Shown piece by piece: positions 36,837 through 44,604 of a stretch of 64,000 nt of DNA. This DNA comes from DASUPK01 sp963821705 (GTDB taxonomy: Bacteria > Actinomycetota > Thermoleophilia > Solirubrobacterales > 70-9). The position numbers and the translations under genes are program-made. The stretch covers positions 248,001 through 312,000 of the forward strand of contig CAWGEV010000005.1 in NCBI GenBank assembly GCA_963821705.1, written 5' to 3'. Positions within the stretch are counted from its first letter, which is position 1, and each line of letters opens with the position of its first letter. The notes under the pieces are model-generated. The model saw only the letters and a list, made by a program, of their open reading frames with translations. It did no database searches and was not told where the DNA came from.

Positions 36837-37448
36837 TTGAAGCCCGCCGAGATCGACACACCGTCCGGTCCGGCGCGGGCCCACCTCCATCCAGCCGACC
36901 AGGCAAGAGGCGCTGTGATCCTCGGTCACGGCGCCGGGGGCGGAGTGGAGGCCGTCGACCTGGTCGCGGCTACCGAGGCCGGGGTGAACGAAGGGTTCTC
37001 CGTCGCCTTGGTCGAGCAGCCGTATCGCGTCGCCGGCCGCCGCTCGCCGGCGGGAGCGAAGCAGCTCGACGCCGCCTGGACCGCCGTCGTGGACCGTCTC
37101 CGCGGGAAGGAGCTCACCGGCCTGCCGCTGGTGGTCGGTGGCCGGTCCCTGGGGGCGCGAGTGGCCTGCCGGACCGTGGAGACGACCGGGGCCACGGCCG
37201 TGCTCTGCCTGGCCTTTCCGCTCGTGCCGCCGAGCCGCAAGGGCAAGCGCCCGCAGAGCCGCCTCCCCGAGCTCGAGGCCGTGAAGGTTCCCGTCCTGGC
37301 GGTTCAGGGGACCAGCGACCGCTTCGGCGTGCCGCCGCCGGGCGCGCGACGGGAGGTGGTCCAAGTCGCGGGGGACCACGGCCTCAAGGCCGACACCGAC
37401 GCGGTCGCCGCCGCAGTGCGCGGCTGGCTGGCAGGACTCCGGCTCTAG
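36837..37448 (+). CDS. alpha/beta hydrolase of the KANL3/Tex30 type
   Basis: 203 residues. TTG 36837 is the first base after tRNA-Ala(CGC), and no other start fits the conserved N terminus (IDTPSGPARAHLHPA). Motifs: GHGAGGG oxyanion loop, nucleophile Ser104 in GGRSLGARVA, an acid in GTSDRFG and a histidine in GDHGLK. The three make a full catalytic triad. Members of this small dienelactone-hydrolase-like group have no firm substrate. With no room for a leader, it is either translated from a processed tRNA-mRNA transcript or from a start I have missed. Confidence 0.82.
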   Translation: MKPAEIDTPSGPARAHLHPADQARGAVILGHGAGGGVEAVDLVAATEAGVNEGFSVALVEQPYRVAGRRSPAGAKQLDAAWTAVVDRLRGKELTGLPLVVGGRSLGARVACRTVETTGATAVLCLAFPLVPPSRKGKRPQSRLPELEAVKVPVLAVQGTSDRFGVPPPGARREVVQVAGDHGLKADTDAVAAAVRGWLAGLRL

Positions 37449-37462
37449 CGGACTCGGCTGGG

Positions 37463-37792
37463 TCAGTACCCGGCCGCTCGGCACTTCGGCAAAGCGGTCG
37501 CGTTCAGCGGCGGGCTGTTGGCCGCATCGCTCCGGCAGAACGACGAGATGTTCCGCTGCCCGCAGATGTTCGAGGCGCTTGCGCCCATCGTGCTCGGCAC
37601 CTCGACCCGGATGCAGTTCGCCGGCACCGGGGAGCCGCCCGTTCCGTTGCCGCTCGTTGCGATCGCCACGATCACGGTGGCGACGCCGATCGCCACCACC
37701 AGTGCCAGCATCACGCGCACCAGGAGCTTCTCCCTCGGCGTCGTCTCCCTCACCGGGGTGTTCAGGCGCGCCCAGTGTCCCTCCATGGGCAT
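37463..37792 (-). CDS. small membrane-anchored protein with four cysteines
   Basis: 109 residues. A basic cytoplasmic tail (RETTPREKLLVR), one transmembrane helix (about 26-46), a Gly/Ser linker, then an outside domain with four cysteines (NCIRVEV, ICGQR, FCRSD, KCRAA), which could make two disulfides. No family recognised. Convergent with the hydrolase, 14 bases between stops. The start at 37792 lies 200 bases from amt; that gap holds no clear feature beyond the amt ribosome site. Confidence 0.65.
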   Translation of the reverse strand: MPMEGHWARLNTPVRETTPREKLLVRVMLALVVAIGVATVIVAIATSGNGTGGSPVPANCIRVEVPSTMGASASNICGQRNISSFCRSDAANSPPLNATALPKCRAAGY

Positions 37793-37993
37793 GAAATCAG
37801 TCTAGAAGCGGGCTCCCGCCGCGTGCTTCGACCGAGTGTCGAGATTGCGAAGGGGGATTTCCGCCCTTTGGAGGTAGGAGCTTGACCCCCTGTCCGGCAC
37901 CCTCCAGCGTGGCTTTACCCGTCTCGGGCGTCTTTCGACGGCCAGGCAGGCATCGCCAATGCTCGATACCGAAAGAAAGGAGAAGGCAAGCCT

Positions 37994-39511
37994 ATGCCTA
38001 CGTGGGTGCCCTATCCCGATTTTGTGAACCCTGGCGACAATGCCTGGCAGCTCACCGCGGCGACCCTGGTCGGCCTCATGAGCGTGCCCGGTCTCGCCGT
38101 GCTGTACGGCGGCGTGATGCAGAAGCGCTGGTCGGTCAACGCGATGATGATGACCTTCGTCGCGTTCGCCCTGGTGCTGATCGTCTGGGTCCTCTACGGG
38201 TTCAAGATGGCATTCGGCAGCCCGCTGCACATCTTCGGCGCCGGGTCCGGATCGTTCTTCGGAAACATGTGGGGAACGCCGGCATCGGTGCTGGGGACTG
38301 GTGCGGAGCAAAGCCAGGCGGCGATTCCGCTGATAACCACCGGACCGGCGTTCAATTTCTCACAGCCGACGCTGGTCTATTTCCAGTTCGTGTTCGCCGC
38401 GATCACACCGATCCTGATGCTCGGGTCGGTTCTCGGCCGGTTCAACTTCCGGGCCTGGATCCCGTTCGTGATCCTATGGTCGAGCACCGTCTACACCGTC
38501 AACGCCTTCCTGATCTGGGGCGGCGGCTGGTGGGCGGCGCACGGCGCGCTCGACTTCTCGGGCGGCTACGTCATCCACCTCGCCGCCGGTGTCTCCGGCT
38601 TCGTGGCGGCGGCGGTGATCGGGCCTCGACTCCAGCGTGACCGCGAGATCGACGCACCGAACAACCTGTTGATGGTCGCCACCGGAGCGGGCCTCCTCTG
38701 GCTCGGCTGGAACGGCTTCAACGGGGGTGACCCGTATTACGCGGGCACCAATGCATCGCTGGCGGTTCTGAACACGAACCTGGCGGCGGCCATCGCGTTC
38801 CTGTCCTGGATCGCCCTGGACTACGCGACGGGCCACAAGCCCAGCCTCATCTCGAGCGTCAACGGGATGATCACCGGACTCGTGGTGATCACGCCCTGTG
38901 CCGGTTTCGTCAACGGCTGGGGCGCTCTCAGCATCGGGTTGATCGGGGGCACCCTGTGTTACTTCGCCCTCAACTACCTGAGCCGCGTGCGGCCGTTCCG
39001 CAACGTCGACGACACCCTGGGCGTGATCTACACCCACGGGTTCGCCGGGCTCTTCGGCGGCCTGCTGCTCGGGTTCTTCGCCGACCCGAACGTCATCGTC
39101 TATGCGGCGACGGGCGGCGGAGCGACGGACCTGCCCGGATTTGCGGGCATTTTCAACGGGGGCAACGCCGAGCTCTTCAAGGACGAGCTCGTCACGGCCC
39201 TCTGGGTGATCGGCTTCTCCGCGATCGGCACATTCATCCTGCTGAAGCTGGTGGGACTGTTCGTGCCGCTCCGCATGGAGGAGGCCGACATGGAGGAAGG
39301 CGACATCGCCGTGCACGGTCACGAGGTCTACCCCTCGGACGTGCCCTCGCTCGGCCTTCCCCGCCGGAGCGCAGAGCAGCTGAGGCTCCAGCGGCGGTCA
39401 GGCCGCTCCACCTGGGAAGCGAAGGGCGAAGCCCGGAGCGACTCAGGTGGAGCGGCCGCTACCGCTGCGACCTGGCGGCGAAGCCGTCCCGATATCTCGA
39501 GGCCGTGCTGA
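37994..39511 (+). CDS. amt: Amt ammonium transporter with a C-terminal extension
   Basis: 505 residues with an AAGGAGA ribosome site. About eleven membrane segments: AWQLTAATLVGLMSVPGLAVLYGG, the Phe/Trp and paired-His pore features (GGYVIHLAAGVSGFVAAAVIGPR; YTHGFAGLFGG), LLWLGWNGFNGG and MEEADMEEGDIAVHGHE near the cytoplasmic end. The gene normally stops soon after PSLGLP; here it runs on for about 50 residues through a 14-bp inverted repeat and a dispersed element, ending 53 bases inside the lysR gene on the other strand. No glnK follows. Transports ammonium when nitrogen is scarce. Confidence 0.93.
   Translation: MPTWVPYPDFVNPGDNAWQLTAATLVGLMSVPGLAVLYGGVMQKRWSVNAMMMTFVAFALVLIVWVLYGFKMAFGSPLHIFGAGSGSFFGNMWGTPASVLGTGAEQSQAAIPLITTGPAFNFSQPTLVYFQFVFAAITPILMLGSVLGRFNFRAWIPFVILWSSTVYTVNAFLIWGGGWWAAHGALDFSGGYVIHLAAGVSGFVAAAVIGPRLQRDREIDAPNNLLMVATGAGLLWLGWNGFNGGDPYYAGTNASLAVLNTNLAAAIAFLSWIALDYATGHKPSLISSVNGMITGLVVITPCAGFVNGWGALSIGLIGGTLCYFALNYLSRVRPFRNVDDTLGVIYTHGFAGLFGGLLLGFFADPNVIVYAATGGGATDLPGFAGIFNGGNAELFKDELVTALWVIGFSAIGTFILLKLVGLFVPLRMEEADMEEGDIAVHGHEVYPSDVPSLGLPRRSAEQLRLQRRSGRSTWEAKGEARSDSGGAAATAATWRRSRPDISRPC
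39401..39457. repeat. 14-bp inverted repeat in the amt 3' end
   Basis: GGCCGCTCCACCTG (39401-39414) and its exact complement CAGGTGGAGCGGCC (39444-39457) flank 29 bases that contain GGGCGAAGCCC. It could terminate amt or lysR transcription, though there is no T-run. Confidence 0.75.
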
Positions 39512-40391
39512 GCAGGATGTCCAGCATCGCCGCGGCTGCCGGCAGTGAGACGCCGGAGCCCGGCGTCGCAGCCACCACGTGCCGAACGGGCCCGCTCGGA
39601 TGGAGCTCGCGGACAGCGATGTCGTAGCTCACCGTCTGCGAGAGGGCGAGCTGGGGGATCAGCGCGACCCCGACGCCGGCCGCGACCAGTCCCTGCACGG
39701 TCAGATAGTCGTCCGACTCGAAGGAGACCCGCGGCTCGAAGCCGGCCGCTCGGCAGATCCTGACGACGTGGCGGGCGCAGGCGCTGGCCTCCGAGGTCTG
39801 GACCCAGGCGTCATCCGCGAGGTCCTCCAGGGCGATCCGCTTCTTCCGGGCGAGCCGGTGCCCCTTCGGCAGGGCGAGCTGCATCGGGTCCGCGAACAGG
39901 GGCGTGCTGCGGAGGCCGGGACCGAGCTCACCGGTGCCCTCGAACTCGAAGATCAGTCCGAGGTCGAACTCGCCGTCGCGAAGCCGCGGGGTGAGCTCCT
40001 CCGGCTCCCCCTCGACGAGGCTGAGCGCGACGGCGGGGTGGGCGGCACGGAAGGCGGCGATGGCGAGCGGCATCAGGGTCGCGCCGGCGGTCGGAAAGGA
40101 CGCCATGCGAAGCTCTCCCCCCGCGATGCCGGCGATCGCGCCCAGCTCGGCCTCGGCGGCGTCGAGCTGGGCCAGGATCCGCCCGGCGTGCTCGTTGAGG
40201 CGCTCTCCGGCCGTGGTCGGACGCACGCCGCGACGATCCCGCTCGATCAGCGGCACCCCCGCCTCGGACTCGAGCGTCGCGATCGCCTGGGAGACCGCCG
40301 ACTGCGTGTAGTTCAGCGCGCTCGCCGCCTCGGAGAAGGAGCCCTGCGCGAGGACCTCTCGAAGCACCCTGAGCCGGCGAACGTTCAGCAT
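39459..40391 (-). CDS. LysR-type transcriptional regulator
   Basis: 310 residues. N-terminal winged helix (1-60): LNVRRLRVLREVLAQGSFSEA, ALNYTQSAVSQAIATLE, GVPLIERDRRGVRPT. The effector domain (about 90-300) has the two-lobed periplasmic-binding fold (GELRMASFPTAGATLMP, VALIPQLAL). Effector unknown. It diverges from the universal stress protein gene over a 114-base AT-rich gap with palindromes, its probable binding site. Its 3' end overlaps amt. Confidence 0.93.
   Translation of the reverse strand: MLNVRRLRVLREVLAQGSFSEAASALNYTQSAVSQAIATLESEAGVPLIERDRRGVRPTTAGERLNEHAGRILAQLDAAEAELGAIAGIAGGELRMASFPTAGATLMPLAIAAFRAAHPAVALSLVEGEPEELTPRLRDGEFDLGLIFEFEGTGELGPGLRSTPLFADPMQLALPKGHRLARKKRIALEDLADDAWVQTSEASACARHVVRICRAAGFEPRVSFESDDYLTVQGLVAAGVGVALIPQLALSQTVSYDIAVRELHPSGPVRHVVAATPGSGVSLPAAAAMLDILLSTASRYRDGFAARSQR
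39464..39491 (+). repeat. dispersed GGCGAAGCC element, copy 4
   Basis: GCTGCGACCTGGCGGCGAAG then CCGTCCCG, in the overlap of the amt and lysR 3' ends. Confidence 0.5.
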
Positions 40392-40435
40392 TAGCAGTGC
40401 TGATTCTATAGATCACAAGAAGTACTTGTGCTAAT
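40390..40435. promoter_or_regulatory. palindromes between lysR and the stress gene, probable LysR operator
   Basis: CACAAG-AAGTA-CTTGTG (40414-40430) is a perfect interrupted palindrome. An outer pair, ATTAGCA (40390-40396) and TGCTAAT (40429-40435), brackets it. The AT-rich composition stands out in this GC-rich DNA. Further right, 40456-40490 holds repeated CGAACTTC/TTCGAA units of unknown meaning. Confidence 0.55.
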
Positions 40436-40505
40436 GGCAGGTCGCGGGCACCATGCCATCGAACTTCGAATCGAACGAACTTCTTCGAACCCCAGGAGAA
40501 CCACA

Positions 40506-41211
40506 ATGGCCAAGATCATCGTTTCCTACGACGACACCGACAACGACAGGGACGCCCTCGGACTCGGCCGCGCCCTCGGCGAGCTCGGCGGCGACATCTC
40601 CCTCGCGTACGTCCGCCACACGCAGCAGGCCGACAGCGCTCGCGAGGCGCTGGAGGAGAAGGAGGCCGAGGAGCTCCTCGAGCACGGCGCCGAGGCGCTC
40701 GGCGACGAGAAGGCCCCGCGCCACGTGATCGTCCATGCCTCGACCGGCGCCGGCCTCTGGGAGCTGGCGGAGAGCGAGAAGGCCGACGTGATCGTCTTCG
40801 GCTCCGACTACCGCACCGCCGAGGGCGCGGTCATGCCCGGCACCTCCGCCCAACGGATCCTGACCGGCGGCCCCGTCGCCGTCGCGGTCGCCCCGGCCGG
40901 GTACCGCAACCAGGAGCACCAGATCAAGAGCATCGGCGTCCTTCCGGAGGACGACGGCGATGACGCCGCCCTCCAGACGGCGAAGAGCCTCGCCGACGCG
41001 CTGGGCGCGACGGTCGCCGACCGCCCGGAGGGCACCGACCTGCTGGTCGTCGGGCTCCTCTCCCGCGTCGCCCAAGGGCCACGTCAACCTGAGCGCGCGC
41101 GCCGGCTATGCGATCGAGACCACCAACACCCCGGTGCTCGCGGTCCCCCGCGGCACGGAGATCAAGTTCTCCAAGCCGGGCATCGTGAAGCGGGTCGCGA
41201 CGAAGGTCTAG
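40506..41211 (+). CDS. universal stress protein family, frame broken once
   Basis: ATG 40506 with AGGAGA upstream. A UspA-like domain: AKIIVSYDDTDNDRDAL, VIVHASTGAGLWELAE, and the nucleotide-binding GSDYRTAEGAVMPGTSAQRI with PVAVAVAP. The second half starts as another such domain. Reading without correction runs into nonsense after LLVVG; removing one base near 41055 continues as SSPASPKGHVNLSARAGYAI and TNTPVLAVPRGTEIKF to the stop at 41209-41211. So the intact protein would have about 234 residues in two Usp units. The break is probably a base error. Confidence 0.82.
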
Positions 41212-41248
41212 GTTCATGGAAGACCTGCCAGGCAGGTATCGAGCATTG

Positions 41249-41280
41249 CGGGGCGCCCTTCGGGGCGCCCCGTTTCATTT
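41249..41280 (+). terminator. intrinsic terminator after the stress protein gene
   Basis: CGGGGCGCCC, TTCG tetraloop, GGGCGCCCCG, then TTTCATTT. The perfect ten-bp stem and T-rich tail make this the clearest terminator in the window. It may also serve the convergent gene at 41275. Confidence 0.88.
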
Positions 41281-41916
41281 CGTCAGCCGATCCCCGAGCG
41301 CCCTGGTCGAGGCCTCATCGCCCGGCTCGAGGCGCATCACGTCGACGCCGGCCAGCTGCGGCGGGATCGACGCGCCCCCGAGCTGCACGACCACCGCCCG
41401 TGCGCCCAGCGCGCCTCGCGCCAGACCGGCATCGAACAGCCAGGACGGCGAGGGCTCGGCTCCGTCGATGGCGAGGACGGCCGCGTAGCCCGGGCCGCCC
41501 GGCGGCGCCGGTGGCCCGAGGATCCGGGCCCGAAGCTCGGACCAGGCCGCGGCCTCCAGCTCCAGCGCATCCAGCATCCCGGCGATCGCATCCTCCGCCC
41601 CGGATGAGTCCGCCACGATCGCGACCAGCGGGCGGGAGGGTGCCGTCGCTCCGTCGACCAGGCGCCTCGTGACGTTCTCCGAGCTCTTCTCGGCGTTCGA
41701 CCAGCCCCGCCCCATCGAGAGGTCCGTGTCCGCAAGCTCGGGTCCCTCGAGGATGACCAGCTTGCAGTCCCGCGGCTCCCACTCCTTGTCCCCAAGGGCG
41801 ATCACCCGCCCCCGGACCCACGGATCTAGGATCTCGCTCCGCAGCTTCTCCTCGCTCAGGTTGAACGCCCGTGCCCGCTGCCTGAAGCCGCTCGAGATCT
41901 CGACGTGAAAAGCCAT
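41275..41916 (-). CDS. conserved hypothetical protein
   Basis: 213 residues. N-terminal half: FHVEISSGFRQRARAFNLSEEKL, EILDPWVRGRVIALGDKEWEP, LVILEGPELADTDLSMGRGWSNAEK, a pattern I believe recurs in actinobacteria without known function. The second half (ATAPSRPLVAIVADSSGAEDAIAGML to the end) is Ala/Gly-rich, alpha-beta, possibly Rossmann-like. No signal or membrane segment. It diverges from metF with 38 bases between starts. Confidence 0.8.
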   Translation of the reverse strand: MAFHVEISSGFRQRARAFNLSEEKLRSEILDPWVRGRVIALGDKEWEPRDCKLVILEGPELADTDLSMGRGWSNAEKSSENVTRRLVDGATAPSRPLVAIVADSSGAEDAIAGMLDALELEAAAWSELRARILGPPAPPGGPGYAAVLAIDGAEPSPSWLFDAGLARGALGARAVVVQLGGASIPPQLAGVDVMRLEPGDEASTRALGDRLTK

Positions 41917-41954
41917 TGGCTCGATGCTATGGCGCTCCGAATACCCTTGCTGGC

Positions 41955-42875
41955 ATGCGAATCGACGAAATGCTCGGCTCGAAGGGGCCGGTCTTCTCAG
42001 CGGAGTTCTTCCCTCCCAAGACCGAGGAGGGCCGTAAGACCCTGTTCGAGACGATCGAGGTGCTGAGCAAGCTCGAGGCCAGCTTCTTTTCGGTCACCTA
42101 CGGCGCCGGCGGCGCCACGCGCGAGGGAACCGTCGAGATCACCAGGGCGATACGCGACGAGTTCGGCTCGGAGGCGATGGCCCATCTGAGCTGCGTCGGC
42201 GAGACGACTGAGAGCCTGCGCGAGATCATCGACGAGATCGCCGCTGCCGGCATCGAGAACATCCTCGCCCTGCGCGGTGACCCGCCGCGTGGACAGACCG
42301 ACTTCGTTCAGCCCGAGGGGGGCCTGGGCAGTGCCGCCGAGCTCGCCGCGCTGATCAAGGAGACCCATCCCGGCGTCTCGATCGGAGGGGCCTGCTTCCC
42401 CGAGGTCCACCCGGAGGCACCGAGCCTCGAGGCCGACCTCGCCTACCTGAAGACCAAGGTCGACAACGGCGCCAGCTTCCTGATCACCCAGCTCTTCTAC
42501 GACAACCGGCTCTACTTCGAGTTCGTGCCCGCCGCGCGGGCCGCCGGGATCGACGTGCCGATCATCCCCGGAGTCATGCCCATGACCTCCTTCAAGCAGA
42601 TCGCTCGGATCACCGAGCTCTGCCACGCGACGATCCCGGAGCCCCTGAGAGATGCGATGGAGGCCCTGGGGGGGGACGAGCGCGGCGAGTTCGAGTTGGG
42701 CGTCGCATATGCCGCACAGCAGGCCTCCGACCTCCTGCGCCGCGGGGCACCCGGGATCCACTTCTACGCCCTCAACCGCTGGCCAGCGACCAGGGCGATC
42801 CTCGCGGCGCTGCAGGCGTCGAGGCCCTGGGAGGAACGGCCGCCGGGCGAGCTCGCCGCAGCCGGGACCGCCTGA
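41955..42875 (+). CDS. metF: methylenetetrahydrofolate reductase MetF
   Basis: FAD enzyme that reduces methylene-THF to methyl-THF for methionine synthesis. 306 residues from ATG 41955 (MRIDEMLG), the usual family start; a longer frame to 41916 is unlikely. Motifs: FSAEFFPPKTEEG (catalytic Glu), SVTYGAGGATREGT, HLSCVGET, ILALRGDPPRG, ASFLITQLFYDN, and IPIIPGVMP-like VPIIPGVMPM. Length is normal. No metH in the window. Confidence 0.95.
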   Translation: MRIDEMLGSKGPVFSAEFFPPKTEEGRKTLFETIEVLSKLEASFFSVTYGAGGATREGTVEITRAIRDEFGSEAMAHLSCVGETTESLREIIDEIAAAGIENILALRGDPPRGQTDFVQPEGGLGSAAELAALIKETHPGVSIGGACFPEVHPEAPSLEADLAYLKTKVDNGASFLITQLFYDNRLYFEFVPAARAAGIDVPIIPGVMPMTSFKQIARITELCHATIPEPLRDAMEALGGDERGEFELGVAYAAQQASDLLRRGAPGIHFYALNRWPATRAILAALQASRPWEERPPGELAAAGTA

Positions 42876-42884
42876 GCGCCCGCA

Positions 42885-42890
42885 TAGACT
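42885..42890 (+). promoter_or_regulatory. possible -10 box for a leaderless transcript
   Basis: TAGACT ends 11 bases before ATG 42902. Confidence 0.35.
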
Positions 42891-42901
42891 CCCTCCTCGC
42901 G

Positions 42902-43750
42902 ATGCCCGAGTTCGACTACAACGGCCATCGGATCTCCTATGAGGAGTACGGTGACGGCGGCCGGCCGCTCGTCCTGATCCACGGCCTGTTGATGAACCGC
43001 CGCATGTTCGACCGGCTGGGCCCGGAGATGGCGGAGGTCGGCAACCGGGTGATCACGGTGGACCTCCTCGGCCACGGGCACTCGGACCGACCGCCGGAGA
43101 TGTCGAACTACTCGATGACCTTCTTCGCGCGGCAGGTCGAGGCCCTGCTCGACCACCTCGGCCTGGAGCAGGCGGTTGTGGGCGGGACATCGCTCGGCGC
43201 CAACACGACGCTCGAGCTCGCCTTCCTGTCCCCAGAGCGGGTGCGGGGAATGATGATCGAGATGCCCGTCCTCGACAACGCCCTGCTGGCCGCGGCGGTG
43301 ATCTTCACGCCGATCATGATCGGCCTCCGCTTCGGCGAGCCCATCCTGCGGCGGATCGCGGCGGGGGCCAGGAGGATCCCTCGCACGAATCCGATGCTCG
43401 ACCTCGGCCTCGACCTCCTCCGGCAGGACCCGGCGCCGTCGTCGGCCGTGCTCGAGGGCCTCTTCCTGGGCTCCTCGGCCCCCCACCACCAGTTTCGGGT
43501 CCAGATGACCCAGCCGACGCTCGTCATCGGGCATCACGCCGACCCGCTTCACCCCTTCTCGGACTCCGGCATGCTCGCCGAGGAGCTGCCCAACGCGCGC
43601 CTGATCGAGGCGACCTCGATCCTCGAGTGGCGCGTCTCCCCCAAGCGGCTCGACGCTGAGCTCGTGAAGTTCCTCGAGGACGTCTGGGAGGGCCACCTCG
43701 ATGGTGTGGCGGCGGAAGAGGTCGCGGCCGGCTCCGCCGAGGCGCGCTGA
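42902..43750 (+). CDS. alpha/beta hydrolase without an evident catalytic histidine
   Basis: 282 residues. LVLIHGLLMNRR oxyanion region, DLLGHGHSDRP and nucleophile Ser97 in GGTSLGAN are typical, and the acid may be in GHHADPLHPFSD. Where the catalytic His normally sits near the C terminus there is EATSILEWRVSPKRL, with no histidine. Either another His serves or the protein is not a hydrolase. It follows metF by 26 bases. Substrate unknown. Confidence 0.85.
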   Translation: MPEFDYNGHRISYEEYGDGGRPLVLIHGLLMNRRMFDRLGPEMAEVGNRVITVDLLGHGHSDRPPEMSNYSMTFFARQVEALLDHLGLEQAVVGGTSLGANTTLELAFLSPERVRGMMIEMPVLDNALLAAAVIFTPIMIGLRFGEPILRRIAAGARRIPRTNPMLDLGLDLLRQDPAPSSAVLEGLFLGSSAPHHQFRVQMTQPTLVIGHHADPLHPFSDSGMLAEELPNARLIEATSILEWRVSPKRLDAELVKFLEDVWEGHLDGVAAEEVAAGSAEAR

Positions 43751-43772
43751 ACGAAGCTTGAACGGCCTCCGC

Positions 43773-43778
43773 TAGCCT
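43773..43778 (+). promoter_or_regulatory. possible -10 box for a leaderless transcript
   Basis: TAGCCT ends ten bases before ATG 43789. Confidence 0.35.
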
Positions 43779-43788
43779 CTCCGCCCCG

Positions 43789-44556
43789 ATGGCCAGCCGC
43801 AAGGAAGAGAAGGAGCGACTTCGCGCGCAACGCCTCGCCGCCGAGCAGGCGGCGAGCTCCGGCGGTCGGCACAGGCTGCTCGCCGGGTACGTCGTCGCCG
43901 GGGTCCTGACGCTGGCCGTGATCGCCGGCCTGGTGGCGGTGATCGGCAGCGGAGGCAGTGGCGGTGGTGGTGGATGCACCAACGCGCACATCCAGAACGT
44001 CGGCAGCTTCTCCGGGCTGACACCCGATTGCCGCAAGGGAACCCCTCCGCCGCCGATCCAGTTCGCGGACCTCCACCTCTCGGCCCAGAAGGCCGGCTGC
44101 GAGCTCAGGCTCAACCTCCCGAACGAGGGGAACACGCACGTACCCAACTCGACCCCGGTCCACTACGGCACGGTGCCGCCCACCTCCGGCAACCACAACC
44201 CCGTCCCGATCTCCGATGGCGCGTACACGACGCCGATGAGCGCCAACCCCCAGACGAAGGGGATGAACATCCGGGACGAGGTCCACGCGATGGAGCACGG
44301 CCGGATCGAGATCCACTACAAGCCGAGCCTGCCCGAGAACGAACAGCTGGCGCTGAAGGGCGTCTTCGACGCCGATCCCCCGGGGATGCTGCTCTACCCC
44401 GACCCGAACATTCCCTACGACGTCGCCGTCACCGCCTGGACCAACATGGCGGTCTGCCCGCACTACAACCCGCTGGTCCTCGACGTGATCCGCAACTTCC
44501 GCGACACGTACCGGGGCGATGGCCCCGAGCAGCAGATCCCGATCCAGGTCGGTTAG
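43789..44556 (+). CDS. DUF3105 membrane-anchored protein
   Basis: 255 residues: charged N terminus (SRKEEKERLRAQRLAAEQ), one transmembrane helix (about 33-55), a Gly-rich linker, and an outside DUF3105 domain with the signatures VPPTSGNHNPVP, DEVHAMEHGRIEIHY and TAWTNMAVCPHYNP. Conserved His and Cys residues suggest metal binding, but the role of this common actinobacterial family is not known. Confidence 0.9.
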   Translation: MASRKEEKERLRAQRLAAEQAASSGGRHRLLAGYVVAGVLTLAVIAGLVAVIGSGGSGGGGGCTNAHIQNVGSFSGLTPDCRKGTPPPPIQFADLHLSAQKAGCELRLNLPNEGNTHVPNSTPVHYGTVPPTSGNHNPVPISDGAYTTPMSANPQTKGMNIRDEVHAMEHGRIEIHYKPSLPENEQLALKGVFDADPPGMLLYPDPNIPYDVAVTAWTNMAVCPHYNPLVLDVIRNFRDTYRGDGPEQQIPIQVG

Positions 44557-44604
44557 CGGCGGGGCGGCCGCCCGTGGCCGCGATCTGATCGCGACCGCCT
44601 GAAC

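Noticed and set aside
36828..37484. 218-codon minus-strand frame opposite the KANL3-type hydrolase
   Set aside because: The plus strand has the complete catalytic triad; the minus frame has no motif.
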